This document shows, piece by piece, positions 17,362-27,600 of a DNA stretch of 64,000 nt; positions within the stretch are counted from its first letter, which is position 1, and each line of letters begins with the position of its first letter. A model generated the notes under the pieces. It had not been told where the DNA came from, ran no database searches, and saw nothing but the letters and a program-made list of their open reading frames with translations. The stretch is from a virus, in the IMG/VR virus record IMGVR_UViG_3300025120_014916, positions 1-64,000 of that record; one strand, written 5' to 3'. A program made the position numbers and the translations under genes.

Positions 17362-19413
17362 TTATTTAGTTTCTGTTTTAACAATTTTTTGCGGCTCGCC
17401 GGCGATAATAAACTCACCATCTAACATTATCCTACCTAATTCAGACTTGTTTACCATAAGTATTATTTCTTTATTAGAATTTGTATTTTGATTATAATTT
17501 GTCAGTGCCGTTGTTAGTTCCGCCAATTTTCTGTTTGTTTCTTCATTGTTGGTACCAGCTGTCGATGCGTTTAGTATTGCTGTACTTTCAACTTCTTCAA
17601 GTTTTGCAACAATAGCTGAATTACTGTCAGCATTTGATACCGGTTGAGCTGTGTTTGTGCCACCGGTAGTATTTTGAACAGGTGTAATTGCCGCATTCTT
17701 ACCAAAAAGAGCTCCTGATTTGCTTAGCAAAGCAGCTGCTCTGCTTCCATAAGTTGTATTAGCGACTGTCGGAGGAACTTGTGCTTGAACAGACGGGCTA
17801 GCATTTTTAGAAGGATTCTGTTTTTCAGAAACTGCACTAGCTCCTTCTGTCAATAATTCTAGAAATTCATGTACGCCTATTCTTGTTTCAGTATCTATTT
17901 TTGTGCTAGCTGACTTAGCAATACCGCCTTGAGTCTGAACAGCAAATTTCATACCTTCCACAGCAGTTACTTGATCAGTTAAATCTATGTTATCTCTAAT
18001 ATTAGCATTAAGCTTAGAATATTCATCTGAAGCATTAAGCAGATCTTGCTTAAGCGGATGAAGAGCTCTTGTTCTCATATAATTTATAGCCTTAGCTGAA
18101 TCGTTAGCATACTTTGGTGCTAATTCCAATTGATCTGTTAACGCCTGTGCAGCAGGAGTTTTATCAGCTGCGATTTTATCAATTTCATCAATTAACCCAT
18201 GCTCGTCAAACTCTCTACTTGTGTCCAACATGGCTCTAAATTGCTCTCTACCCATGCTTAAGCCGGCTGCCATTTGCCTTTGTTCAGCTTTTCCTAGCGA
18301 TTCGAATTTTTCTTTTGTAAAGTTTCCTGCCAAAAACATTCTTCTCAATTCAGGCAAGAATTTTTCTTGTTCTTCAGATGCTAGATACATTAATTGTTGT
18401 GCATCTAAGTTAACGGCGCCGCCTGTGATTTGAGATATTAGACCGCTTGTTTCTGCAGATGATCCAAACTCTTGAAATTTGTCTAGAACACCGGTAAAGC
18501 TATCATATGTCTGTCCTAATTGTCCTAAGGTTGCTGCTATTCTCGTTGCTTCTTCTGCAGTCACATCACCCATTCGCTGCGTATCATTTGTTATCTGCAC
18601 AGCGTTTTGAGCAATTGATTTTAAAGGTACTCCGGTCGACTTTGCTAATCCTTGTGAAAACTTTGCTATGTCATCTAGCATAGTAGTTTGGGCTTTACCT
18701 GTAGTGTTGATTTGAATCTCAATGTTTTTAGCAACATCTGCAGAAGAGATGCCTAGTGCTTTTGAGTATAAAGGTAATTTGTAGAGAGTTTCTTCGTCTA
18801 ACTGATTAATATACTGTGAATGTTGATCAACTAAACGACCTAGAACTCTTTCTGACTCGTTAAATGCTTCTGCTTCATCCTCGAAATAAGCACTGACAGC
18901 ATTATTAGAAAAGCCTAGTTTTTTAGCCATATCTGTGCCGGAATTACCAACATCGTAGTAGTATTTTTGCATACTGTCTAATCTATCTATGACTGCTTTT
19001 GAAGAGCCGGTAGCTTTGTCTAGATCGATATTTAAACCACCGTATCCTTCCTGTATTGCATTATACTGATCTAGCACCGGTGTTGCCATAGTTGATAGTG
19101 CTTCAAGGCTTCCGTCATAAATCTCAACTGCTTTTGCTGGTAAAGATATAGCTTTTGTAAAAGCAGTCATCTGTTTTTTTAATTGACTGTCGATATTTTT
19201 AGTTGATTCGGAATCAAGATTAATTGATGTGTCGATTTGTCTAGACTCTGTCGACGACCTATCATCTTTCATTTTACTCGGATCAATTGTTTGGTCTCTG
19301 TTATCCGGAACAAACTCTCCAGATTTGGCCACACCATAGTCTGTTAATGCTTTCTTAAAAGCACCTTCTAGCATGTTTTGAACTGACGATTCTTCTTCCC
19401 ACCAATTAGCCAT
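17362..19413 (-). CDS. Putative tail tape-measure protein (gp29-position)
   Basis: The 683-residue protein is mostly helical and Gln/Ala/Asp-rich, with repeated helices such as EEATRIAATLGQLGQTYDSF and EQEKFLPELRRMFLAG. It has a polar, Asn/Thr-rich linker and a short beta-like C-terminus (IILMVNKSELGRIMLDGEFI). It lies just below the overlapping assembly-gene pair (19446-20505) and tube gene, the usual position of a tape measure. Tape measures span the tube and set tail length; T4 gp29 is 590 aa. The start has AGGAGAGGTAA before ATG. It lacks obvious transmembrane helices. An alternative is a helical baseplate/tail-tip protein. Confidence 0.5.
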   Translation of the reverse strand: MANWWEEESSVQNMLEGAFKKALTDYGVAKSGEFVPDNRDQTIDPSKMKDDRSSTESRQIDTSINLDSESTKNIDSQLKKQMTAFTKAISLPAKAVEIYDGSLEALSTMATPVLDQYNAIQEGYGGLNIDLDKATGSSKAVIDRLDSMQKYYYDVGNSGTDMAKKLGFSNNAVSAYFEDEAEAFNESERVLGRLVDQHSQYINQLDEETLYKLPLYSKALGISSADVAKNIEIQINTTGKAQTTMLDDIAKFSQGLAKSTGVPLKSIAQNAVQITNDTQRMGDVTAEEATRIAATLGQLGQTYDSFTGVLDKFQEFGSSAETSGLISQITGGAVNLDAQQLMYLASEEQEKFLPELRRMFLAGNFTKEKFESLGKAEQRQMAAGLSMGREQFRAMLDTSREFDEHGLIDEIDKIAADKTPAAQALTDQLELAPKYANDSAKAINYMRTRALHPLKQDLLNASDEYSKLNANIRDNIDLTDQVTAVEGMKFAVQTQGGIAKSASTKIDTETRIGVHEFLELLTEGASAVSEKQNPSKNASPSVQAQVPPTVANTTYGSRAAALLSKSGALFGKNAAITPVQNTTGGTNTAQPVSNADSNSAIVAKLEEVESTAILNASTAGTNNEETNRKLAELTTALTNYNQNTNSNKEIILMVNKSELGRIMLDGEFIIAGEPQKIVKTETK

Positions 19414-19445
19414 TTACCTCTCCTGATAATACTAATTATATATCA

Positions 19446-19727
19446 TCAAGAATTCTTTGACAACATATCTTCATATTCTCTGAGTTTGCTCATATTTTCA
19501 TGACCCGCATCTTGATTCTGCTTGCCAGATATTGCTTCGTTTCTTTGCTCAATATCTTGCACTATACGGGTGATAAACCACTTGCGATAAGCAACCGGTA
19601 GATTTTTCACCTCTGAATATGACATATTGAGGTGGCGCTGGAGCACGAAAGCTTCTTCTAAGAAACTAACCCTCCAGCTATGTACTGGGCCAAAAAAACT
19701 CTGAAGTAATCGGAAGTTTGATTTCAT
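19446..19727 (-). CDS. Small helical tail-assembly protein, overlapping ORF of a chaperone-like pair
   Basis: Counted from ATG at 19727 this is 93 residues, beginning MKSNFRLLQSFFGPVHSW and rich in helix formers (SYSEVKNLPVAYRKWFITRIVQDIEQRNE). That style matches T4 gp51/gp26-type baseplate-hub assembly proteins, which are short and helical. It overlaps the end of the zinc-ribbon gene by 50 bases in another frame (+1 relative). No Shine-Dalgarno precedes the ATG, and the overlap holds a seven-T run (19692-19698 on the complementary strand). It may therefore be made as a frameshift extension of the upstream protein. It precedes the tape-measure candidate. Confidence 0.65.
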   Translation of the reverse strand: MKSNFRLLQSFFGPVHSWRVSFLEEAFVLQRHLNMSYSEVKNLPVAYRKWFITRIVQDIEQRNEAISGKQNQDAGHENMSKLREYEDMLSKNS

Positions 19728-20505
19728 TTGTATGCCCACAATTTTTACATTCAAAACTGTGTGACATATCCATGCCCGGTTCATTTTTATTTATAAACTT
19801 TCTTAAGGCTTTTGAATCGAATGCCGGCATATTCATTACAAAATGTTTAATTTTGTTCTTATCTCTAATGCCCTCAATTGATAATATTGAGTATTCTAAA
19901 AAAGAAGTTATATTGTTTTCAACTTTTGTTTCTAAATGCCTAGAAGTAAATTTTGCCGCGGCAGCTCTATCTTTATCATCTTTGTCAGTTAAAAATTTAA
20001 AAGTTACTTTTTTCTTTGTAACTGGAAGAAAAAATTCAAATTCATTTTTGCCATTCTCCACAGGAGGTATTTCTAAACGCTTAATCCCTAGATTATCTAG
20101 TTTTGCTGTGGCTTTGTTTTTATAAGAACAACTTTCGCATTCACCCGTATAAGGGTATTCAGGCCCGTATCCAGTAATTCTAATAGAAATCATTAATGCG
20201 TTTCTGTCACCAGATATCATATCAGAAGGATCAAACTTTGTGTTAACAACACAAGATCTAATTAAGTTTGTTACGACTGTGCCTTGTTTTAAAAGCGCTT
20301 GTGATGCTAGAATATCTTCTTCTTTTGCAGTCATTGCTTTTATTTGGACTGATTCTAGCCCATACAAATCAGAATCCGGATCGTATATTACACCTCTTGA
20401 GGGGATTGGAACTAGTTCGTACGGTACTTCCCATCCAAATTCGTCTTTCATTACGTTGCTTTTCATGACATGCTGTGACATGTCTTTTCCAAATAGTTCT
20501 GACAT
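19678..20505 (-). CDS. T4 gp26-like baseplate hub protein with zinc ribbon
   Basis: The 275-residue protein begins with DEFGWEVPYELVPIPSRGVIYD. It then has a first Cys pair, ECESC, and a C-terminal pair, FECKNCGHTNEIKL, ending SEFFWPST. This order (SKG/PSRG loop, helical middle, Cys ribbon and FFWP-like end) matches the T4_baseplate family (gp26 type) as I recall it. Its role is in hub assembly, before tail tube growth. GAGG precedes the ATG at good spacing. It lies between tube and tape-measure genes and its end overlaps the next ORF at a slippery T-run. Confidence 0.68.
   Translation of the reverse strand: MSELFGKDMSQHVMKSNVMKDEFGWEVPYELVPIPSRGVIYDPDSDLYGLESVQIKAMTAKEEDILASQALLKQGTVVTNLIRSCVVNTKFDPSDMISGDRNALMISIRITGYGPEYPYTGECESCSYKNKATAKLDNLGIKRLEIPPVENGKNEFEFFLPVTKKKVTFKFLTDKDDKDRAAAAKFTSRHLETKVENNITSFLEYSILSIEGIRDKNKIKHFVMNMPAFDSKALRKFINKNEPGMDMSHSFECKNCGHTNEIKLPITSEFFWPST
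19692..19698 (-). promoter_or_regulatory. Candidate programmed frameshift site (T7 run)
   Basis: On the minus strand GAG TTT TTT TGG CCC reads in the zinc-ribbon gene 14 bases before its TAG, while the overlapping ORF reads AGT TTT TTT GGC CCA. A +1 or -2 slip on the T7 run with tRNA-Phe in the P site would fuse the two ORFs. Long-tailed phages commonly use a frameshift in the two genes just before the tape measure (lambda G/GT at -1; Mu at -2). Confidence 0.4.
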
Positions 20506-20517
20506 ATTTTCCTCTTA

Positions 20518-20555
20518 TAAAAATAAAAAATCCCTACATAGAATTGTAAGGATTT
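20518..20555 (-). terminator. Terminator between tube and gp26-like genes
   Basis: On the minus strand AAATCCTTAC (20546-20555) pairs with GTAGGGATTT (20528-20537), one G-T pair included, followed by TTTATTTTTAT. It lies about 35 bases after the tube gene stop and probably caps the highly expressed sheath/tube transcripts, with partial read-through to the assembly genes. Confidence 0.7.
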
Positions 20556-20588
20556 AAATTTACTAGTAAAGGTAAATTATATTATAAA

Positions 20589-21077
20589 CTAGAATTGTAA
20601 AACGCAGTTGTCAAATGTTAGAGTTAAATCAATCATCATTATTTCATTACCGCTATAGTCTAAGCTTCCAAAGTTTGCTTGCTTAATAAACGCACCCTTT
20701 ATATCCCATAACTCAACTACAGTTCCAATTGGATCCAAAAGTTTTAATTGAATGTCTCTTTTGTAAAAGTCAGCGTAACCTGCACGACCTGAAACAGACT
20801 CATAATGCGTTCTGATCCATTCCATAACTTGTTGCGCGCCACTAGGAGCAATCGGGTCATGAAGTTGTACAGATATATCACCCATATCAAGCTTTCCAGA
20901 TATTTTACGATAACTATTAATATAGTCTATTTTCATGTCTTGAAGCGTGAAGTCAGGGCGTTTTGTTGTCTTAGCTAAAAATGAGTCAATACCTTCAATA
21001 GCAAGAACCCATCTATAATTTCTTTTAGGTTCAAACTTGTTGGGTAGCATGTCTGTTACTGATAGTGTTTCTGCCAT
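20589..21077 (-). CDS. Tail tube protein, T4 gp19-like
   Basis: This 162-residue protein polymerises into the inner tail tube through which DNA passes. It shows gp19-family features: KFEPKRNYRWVLAIEGIDSFLAKTTKRPDF, then SGKLDMGDISVQLHDPIAPSGAQQVMEWIRTH, then the C-terminal DLTLTFDNCVLQF. T4 gp19 is 163 aa. AGGAG lies before the ATG, with a TATAAGAA motif (21096-21103) upstream. It follows the first sheath gene, as 18-19 in T4. Confidence 0.95.
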   Translation of the reverse strand: MAETLSVTDMLPNKFEPKRNYRWVLAIEGIDSFLAKTTKRPDFTLQDMKIDYINSYRKISGKLDMGDISVQLHDPIAPSGAQQVMEWIRTHYESVSGRAGYADFYKRDIQLKLLDPIGTVVELWDIKGAFIKQANFGSLDYSGNEIMMIDLTLTFDNCVLQF

Positions 21078-21095
21078 TTTAAATCTCCTGAGATA

Positions 21096-21103
21096 TTCTT
21101 ATA
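21096..21103 (-). promoter_or_regulatory. Candidate T4-late-like promoter box TATAAGAA before tube gene
   Basis: The minus strand reads TATAAGAATATCTCAGGAG then ATTTAAAATG. The box is a one-letter-class variant of the T4 late TATAAATA element, and the same arrangement recurs before the sheath gene at 24602-24609. The transcript would start close to the Shine-Dalgarno. Confidence 0.4.
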
Positions 21104-21130
21104 TATTATTCAACTAGACTTTTTATTAGA

Positions 21131-24100
21131 TTAAAGAAGTTCTGAACCTGCATTTGTAACAACAAAGTCTAAAGCTACAAATTCTACTGTTCTTGTAGGT
21201 TGCAAGAATATTTTACCTCTGATCGTATTGTTTTCAACGTCAGCTTGCGTAGTCGTAGTCGTATCAATGACCACCTTATACCTATCAACACCACTTTGTG
21301 ATTGAATTCTTTGCAAAATAGGATTAACAAGCGCAGAGAATTTTTCTAAAGTTTCTACTCTATTAGGTTCAAATAACAAAGTATTAGCAATATTTCTAAC
21401 TTTTCTTCTAACATCAATAAGCAGCCTTCTAACGTTAACTCTATCCAATGCAGATGCGCCTTGGAGTAATGTTTTTTGTCCCCATACCGTAATACCGGTG
21501 CCTGGAAATGCAGTGATAGGATTAATATCTGCATCATAAAGATCATCTAAATTGTCTCTATTAAGTGTAACAGATGACATTTCTATAGAAGACAATGCGC
21601 CTCTTGAAAAACCAGCAGGAGCAGTCCATGGATGACCAACTACGTCATTTAAGCCGTAAGCACCCAGTACAGCAACTGAAGGTGGGACTTGAACAAATGC
21701 GCCTGTTTCCGGATCAACAGTTGTTAAGTCAGGAAAGTATGCAGCTGCAAATGAAGAGTCCAAAACGCGGTTTTTAAAATCATTAACTGTATTTAATACG
21801 TGAGGATTTTGCACTGACGCAGTAATCACTGTATTTACTGTGTCCCGCTCTTCAATATCCATGATGTAAAGTGAGTCAAATCTAGACTCAACAGCAGATA
21901 TTGCAAAGTCTGTTACAGAAGGATGCCGGATACCTGGGATTGCAAGTAATTTTATCTCTGCATCTGTTTTTGATCCCATAACATCTACAGCTTTACGATA
22001 AGCAGCAACTGTTGGACCGGATGTCTCTCCCTGCGCTGTATCTACCATTTCTCGTCTAACAGCGTTATTTGTTAACTCATACTTGTCTTTATTGAAAATG
22101 TTTGTACCGTCAAATCCGCCTTGCATAGGCAAGGTAAACTTGGCAAATTTTCTATTTGAAACTGTTTGCAAGTCTGTCGCTTTAAATTTTCTAGTTTTTG
22201 CATCTTCATCTGCAGAAATACTTCCTTGACGCATATATTCAGCACTAGTCCAACTACCTGGATTTGCTCTGGTGTTTGAACCGGTTATAACCTTAATCTT
22301 TTCTAAACTAAACCTATTGTTGTTAAATCTGTCGCAATCTAAAACTGTACCACCAGTTAAGTCTGCTGCTCCAGCATTGTTTCCAATAGCAAAAGGTGTT
22401 ACTGACTTTCTATGATTTGGAAAATGTTTGCTATAAGTTCGAATAGACTCGTCAAATGCTGCTGTTTTACTTGGATCTAAAGGTGTTGTAAATTGTTCAG
22501 TTTTCATACCCCAATATAACCCGGTATCTATAACTTGATTCAATCCTGTACCTTTTGCGACCTTTTTTCTCATTGGGAAGGGAGGCTCAACAACACGTTG
22601 AATTAAATCAGTTGTCGCGTAAACAGATCCGTTGTCTCCTGACAGTAATGAACCGCTAGAGTTAAGGTGTCTAGGCCCTCTAAATCCAAACGGAAGTGCT
22701 TCTTTGGGTACTTCTTTCTTTTTTAATGCATTTGATAATTCAACCCTAACATATCTAGACCGGCTTGGATGAACACCATCGACAATAAGTTTTTGAGATT
22801 CTAGATCATTATCAAAGTTAAAGAATATATGCTGATCACCTATTACTCTACCAATATACCTGTCTGCACCCGGGTCTAAAGAAAGACCTCTGTGGGATTC
22901 TAAAACCTTTTTGACATCGTCAGTATCATTAAACTTTCTAATAATTAGGTCAAAGCTACCATACGCTTCTGTTCTATATACTAAGTTTTCAATTGACGCC
23001 TTATATCTTTGTCCGCCCGACTCACCACTATCTAATGCAACAAGCTTGAAAAGGTCATACCCGCCTGGGGAATCAAAACCTTGTGATATCACGAAAGGTG
23101 ACTCTGCATGTGTGAATCTGTCTTGAAAGTCCTCATAATCAGCATGCTCAGCAGTTGTTGCTCCGCCTCTTACCTGAGAACCAGTTAATAAGAATGCAAT
23201 ATCTAGTTTTCCACTGTTTTCAGATCCTGCAGTTAGTGCGCCGCTACCCGTCACGTTTGCAACAGTTGGGTATATATCGTATTGTCCGTAGAGCAAGTGT
23301 CCTTTTTCTTCTATCTTAAGTGGGTCTTTGTTAAATACATCGACAAAATAGCTAGTTGAAGTCATATCAAAAGATGCTGTTACGATTGTTGGATTTGATG
23401 CATCGCCTTTGAAACCGTTCATTAACATAACAAAGTCTTGTGATGATAAGTCAACTGAACCGGTTACACCACCTTTTCGACCCATAAGATCACCAGAAGT
23501 AGCAATTGCAGTGTCTGTGACGCCTGGCGCGCCTGGTGCAGCCATGTTGTTTCCACTAAGATGTAGTATAACGCCACTTGGTGCTAAAAGAACACCACGA
23601 AGAATAGGAACAGCGCCGCCGGCCTCACCAGACAATGCACCGTCATTTGCCATTGTACCACCAGTATCATCAATTCGAATTGGATTTCCGTATGCGCCGT
23701 TACCCGCCAAACCTGGGTTTCTTGCCTTTATTGTAATTTTTCCGTCGCCCGTGCCTTCTTCAAATGTAATACGACTTATAAGATTTGCAACGTCAGCACC
23801 CTGTGTTGTTAATGCTTGGTCGACGCCTGTATTGATTAGCGCTAACAATTGAGTTCTAACTGTATTAGCAACAGATGGGGTTGATAAGGTCAATCCGCTT
23901 GTACCTACTCCAATTGTTCTAGCAGCAGCTGATCCAGCTGCTTGAGCTACAGCGCCAGTAGAATCACCGGTATTTAGCTTAATATATAACGCTGCTGCTC
24001 CACCTGGCCCAGGAACACCAAAGTGAGGAATAGATATCTGAACTTCACTATTCTGGGCACCAACTAGTAAGTTAATTGCATCAACTCTAGTTGCAAATGT

Positions 24101-24583
24101 ATTTGCTTGTTGTATTCCAGCCTCAGAAAAGATTGTGCTTCCGTTCGATTCAGACATGAATGTGCCTAAGAAATATGTACGACCTTTAACACCTGCTGTC
24201 TCATTTGAGAATGGGTTGTTACCTAGGAAGCCGCTGTCTTGAACTATTTTGTCGCCTACTGAGAATCCCGCGTTTGTTACAATGCCTGTTCCCGAGTCTC
24301 TCTTTTTTCCGTCTCCAATCCCCAATACTCTAATATAAGTTCCAGCTCGTGATGATCTCATCCACTCGTTAACAGCAAGAGGGCCAAACTTTTTACCGTC
24401 AGTAGCGCCAAAAATTGTAACAAAGTCTGAAAACGATCCAAATGTCAAGGGGACAAATGCTGGGCCTTCAACTGATGTACCGATGACACCTGCTGGGACA
24501 CCTTGAGGAGTTTGTGGAGTTGGACCAGAAAGATCTATTTCTCTTGTGCTGACTCCAGCTGATTTGAATGTTAATTCTGCCAT
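21131..24583 (-). CDS. Tail sheath protein, T4 gp18-like (paralogue 1)
   Basis: This 1150-residue protein forms the contractile sheath. Conserved sheath parts are the N-terminus (AGVSTREIDLSG, PAGVIGTSVEGPAFVPLTFGSF) and the C-terminal block (APAGFSRGAL, WGQKTLLQGASALDRVNVRRLLIDVRRKV, GKIFLQPTRTVEFVALDFVVTN). T4 gp18 is 659 aa, so nearly 500 residues of inserted, Gly/Ala/Thr-rich surface domains lie in the middle. The start has GGAG eight bases upstream and a TATAAGAA box before it. A second sheath gene lies immediately upstream at 24620-27775. Confidence 0.93.
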   Translation of the reverse strand: MAELTFKSAGVSTREIDLSGPTPQTPQGVPAGVIGTSVEGPAFVPLTFGSFSDFVTIFGATDGKKFGPLAVNEWMRSSRAGTYIRVLGIGDGKKRDSGTGIVTNAGFSVGDKIVQDSGFLGNNPFSNETAGVKGRTYFLGTFMSESNGSTIFSEAGIQQANTFATRVDAINLLVGAQNSEVQISIPHFGVPGPGGAAALYIKLNTGDSTGAVAQAAGSAAARTIGVGTSGLTLSTPSVANTVRTQLLALINTGVDQALTTQGADVANLISRITFEEGTGDGKITIKARNPGLAGNGAYGNPIRIDDTGGTMANDGALSGEAGGAVPILRGVLLAPSGVILHLSGNNMAAPGAPGVTDTAIATSGDLMGRKGGVTGSVDLSSQDFVMLMNGFKGDASNPTIVTASFDMTSTSYFVDVFNKDPLKIEEKGHLLYGQYDIYPTVANVTGSGALTAGSENSGKLDIAFLLTGSQVRGGATTAEHADYEDFQDRFTHAESPFVISQGFDSPGGYDLFKLVALDSGESGGQRYKASIENLVYRTEAYGSFDLIIRKFNDTDDVKKVLESHRGLSLDPGADRYIGRVIGDQHIFFNFDNDLESQKLIVDGVHPSRSRYVRVELSNALKKKEVPKEALPFGFRGPRHLNSSGSLLSGDNGSVYATTDLIQRVVEPPFPMRKKVAKGTGLNQVIDTGLYWGMKTEQFTTPLDPSKTAAFDESIRTYSKHFPNHRKSVTPFAIGNNAGAADLTGGTVLDCDRFNNNRFSLEKIKVITGSNTRANPGSWTSAEYMRQGSISADEDAKTRKFKATDLQTVSNRKFAKFTLPMQGGFDGTNIFNKDKYELTNNAVRREMVDTAQGETSGPTVAAYRKAVDVMGSKTDAEIKLLAIPGIRHPSVTDFAISAVESRFDSLYIMDIEERDTVNTVITASVQNPHVLNTVNDFKNRVLDSSFAAAYFPDLTTVDPETGAFVQVPPSVAVLGAYGLNDVVGHPWTAPAGFSRGALSSIEMSSVTLNRDNLDDLYDADINPITAFPGTGITVWGQKTLLQGASALDRVNVRRLLIDVRRKVRNIANTLLFEPNRVETLEKFSALVNPILQRIQSQSGVDRYKVVIDTTTTTQADVENNTIRGKIFLQPTRTVEFVALDFVVTNAGSELL

Positions 24584-24601
24584 TTAAATTCTCCGATTAT
24601 A

Positions 24602-24609
24602 TTCTTATA
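24602..24609 (-). promoter_or_regulatory. Candidate T4-late-like promoter box TATAAGAA before sheath gene 1
   Basis: The minus strand reads TATAAGAATATAATCGGAGA then ATTTAAAATG, near-identical in order and spacing to the leader of the tube gene. It lies in the 36-base gap between the two sheath genes. Confidence 0.4.
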
Positions 24610-24619
24610 ATTATATATA

Positions 24620-27600
24620 TTACTCAAAACTAACACCTGAATTTGTAATAATAAAATCCATTGCAATAAATTCTATTGCTCTTGTTGGTACTAATATTAT
24701 TTTACCGTTAAGTCTATTTTGTTCAACATCTAATTGCGTGTTATTTGATGCATCCATAACTACTCTAAATTGATCAACACCTTGTTGAACCTGAATATTT
24801 GATAAAGCTGGCGTAACTTCTGCAACAAATCTATTTCTTGTGCTAGGCGTATTTTGTTCAAATACTATTCTATTTGCAATATCAGAAACTATCCGTTTTA
24901 CTTCTAGGAGCATTCTTCTAACATTTACTCTGTCAAGTGCTGATCTAGATTGTTGAAGTGTTTTTTGTCCGAATATAACAAAAGGACCGGTAGGAAAGTT
25001 TGCAATAGGATTAATTCTTGCTTCGTATAGGATGTTTCTATCTTCAGTATTTAATCTAACTTCTGTATTAATAACTTCATTTAGTGCGCCTCTATTAAAT
25101 CCTGCAGGAGCAAACCACGGATATGCAATTGCGTCGTTATACGCTAATGCACCTAGTGCAGCAACTGACGCCGGCATATTGACTGCATCACCATTGATTC
25201 TGTCGTTTTTAATAACATCAGGAAAATATGTTGCAACATAATTGTTGTCAATAGCACGACCATCAAATTGTTCCACGGTTTTTCTAACATTTGGTCTTGT
25301 TGTACTATCATCAAATATTGTGTTCAGATTGTCATCGTATGCGTTGATATCCATTATATATATTGCTTTACTATATTCTTTTGCCAATTGGCCTATATGA
25401 TCTGTTACATAATTGGAACGAATGCCCGGAGTTGCAATAACATTGACTCTTGAAGCTAGCGGATCAGTTATAATCTTTCCAGCAGTTTTATAAGATGAAA
25501 TAATATTATTGTCATCACCTTGACCTGACGTATATCCAGTACCGTTACTAGAATTAAATATTTTAAGAGGCCCATGGTCAGATCCAGCTGCTTTTCCGCC
25601 GGCTGCTGAATCATTTGAGCTCGCCTTGTCATTCATAAGTCGCATATCACGATCAAGAATATTTAAACCGTCAAACCCACCATACATAATGTTTGTAAAT
25701 TTAAGATAATCTGTAAATCTATTAAAATATTTATATTCTGTTGATGCCATCAATGAAGCAAATGTTAATCTTCGCGTAAAGCCTACATCAACAACTGTGC
25801 TGTTTGGAGAAACTAGCTCTGCGTTTCTAATATATGCTGCTTCTCTCATATGTTCGTTTGCAGATCCTGTTATTTCATTTTTAAGTGCATCTTCAAGATT
25901 TGCTGTTGCGTCAGACTGATTATTTAAACACACACGCGCTAAAGTAAATTTATTATTATTAAATGCATCTGCACCCGAACCTGTAACAAGTGTGTCTAGT
26001 TTTTGAATTCCTAGTAACTTTGAATAACTTTCAATAATTTTATTGACCCCACCGTATCCGTTTGGATAAAGTGCAGGCTGACCAATACTTCCAGTTAATC
26101 CTATTCTTTGTGTTTTAACACCCCAGAAATATCTATTATCTGAAAGTTCTAAAGAGCCTGGTTGTCCTGTAAACGTTGGACTGGATGCAACCTTTCCTTT
26201 TGTAGCTTTAAAAGTAAAAGGAATCGGAGGTACGATTGAATGTGTTATTTGTGCATCATTCGCAGTACCCGCCGCAACAAATGATAGTCGTGAACGATTT
26301 GAACCCATGGAAAGTACAGCAGTACCGTCAGTTAGATTGTCATTTAACTTAAGAACAGGTAGGCCTCTAAACCCAAAAGGAAGCGAACTTTTTGGAATTA
26401 ATCCATCTTCTACAGCCGAATTCATTATTATTCTAACATATGAAGACCGGTTTGGTCGCATACCAGATACAACAGCTCTTTTTTCTGATTCAGTGGCAGC
26501 ATCAAAGTTGTAGTAAGCTTTCATGTCACCTATTTTTTTACCTACATAATCGTCGCTGGCTGGATTTAAAGTACACAAGGAATACATTTCAAGAATGTTC
26601 ATATCCCGGTCATTGTCTCGAAGGTCTCTAACTAGAACAGAAAAAGTACCGTACGGATCTTTTATATTCGTTGATCTTCTAATGTTTGATATACTAATTT
26701 TTACTCTTTTGTTGCCTATTTCACCGTCATCTAACGCTTCAAAGTGAAAAAGATCGTATTCGTTTGCACCAAATGGCTGTGATATAAATGAAGTTGTTCT
26801 AGCTGTTTGATATCTTGTTTTAAAGTTTCCAAAAAGATCTCTAAAAGACGTAGTTGAAAGACCGCTATTTGCACTAGTTCCTTCTGAACCTGATGCTATA
26901 ATAACAGAATAATTTGTAGCAGCTGATGGGTCATGCTTTACTTTTGCAATTTCAGATTCAACTGGAAAATCTAAATAGAGGAAATGCTGTGTTTCCTCAA
27001 ATCTATCTGGGTTTGTATTTAAAACTTTTGCAACATAGTATTCGCTGGTAGGATCAAGTGATGCTGTAACGATCTTTATTCCAGGTTTTCCTTCGTCAGA
27101 TGAAAACGAAGCACCTTGTGACGACGATATAACTAGTTTAAATGTACCTTGTATATCTGTTCCATTGTATGATTTAATTGCTGCGACGTCGTTAGTTGTA
27201 GACGTACCAGAATAACTAGCATCGTGGCTTAAAATTTCTATTCGTGAAGCTGTTGTTGGAAAAATTGCAGCACGAACAAGATTTACTTCGAGCGGATCAG
27301 GAAAAGAATTATTGTCTGTAAATCTTAAATCTCCAACACCTTCTTCAGACGCTAATACTTCGTGTGTTGCAGCAATAAATTGAACTGCGCCTCTATGCCT
27401 ACCTAATGTATCTGGCGCGCCGGCAAGTGTACCTTCTATAACATAGCCGGCGTTCTTAACAGTTCCTGCTAATTCTGTTGTCTGTATATCTGCAATTGAG
27501 TTGTTTGCGCCTGCTCCTAAAACTCTAATATATGTTAAAGCAGTCTTGTGCTTAAGAAAAGCATCAGCTGCATAAGGTCCGAATCTATCCGGATCCAAGG

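Noticed and set aside
20512-20519. TATAAGAG as a late promoter before the gp26-like gene
   Set aside because: It overlaps the Shine-Dalgarno, so any transcript from it would start at or inside the coding region.
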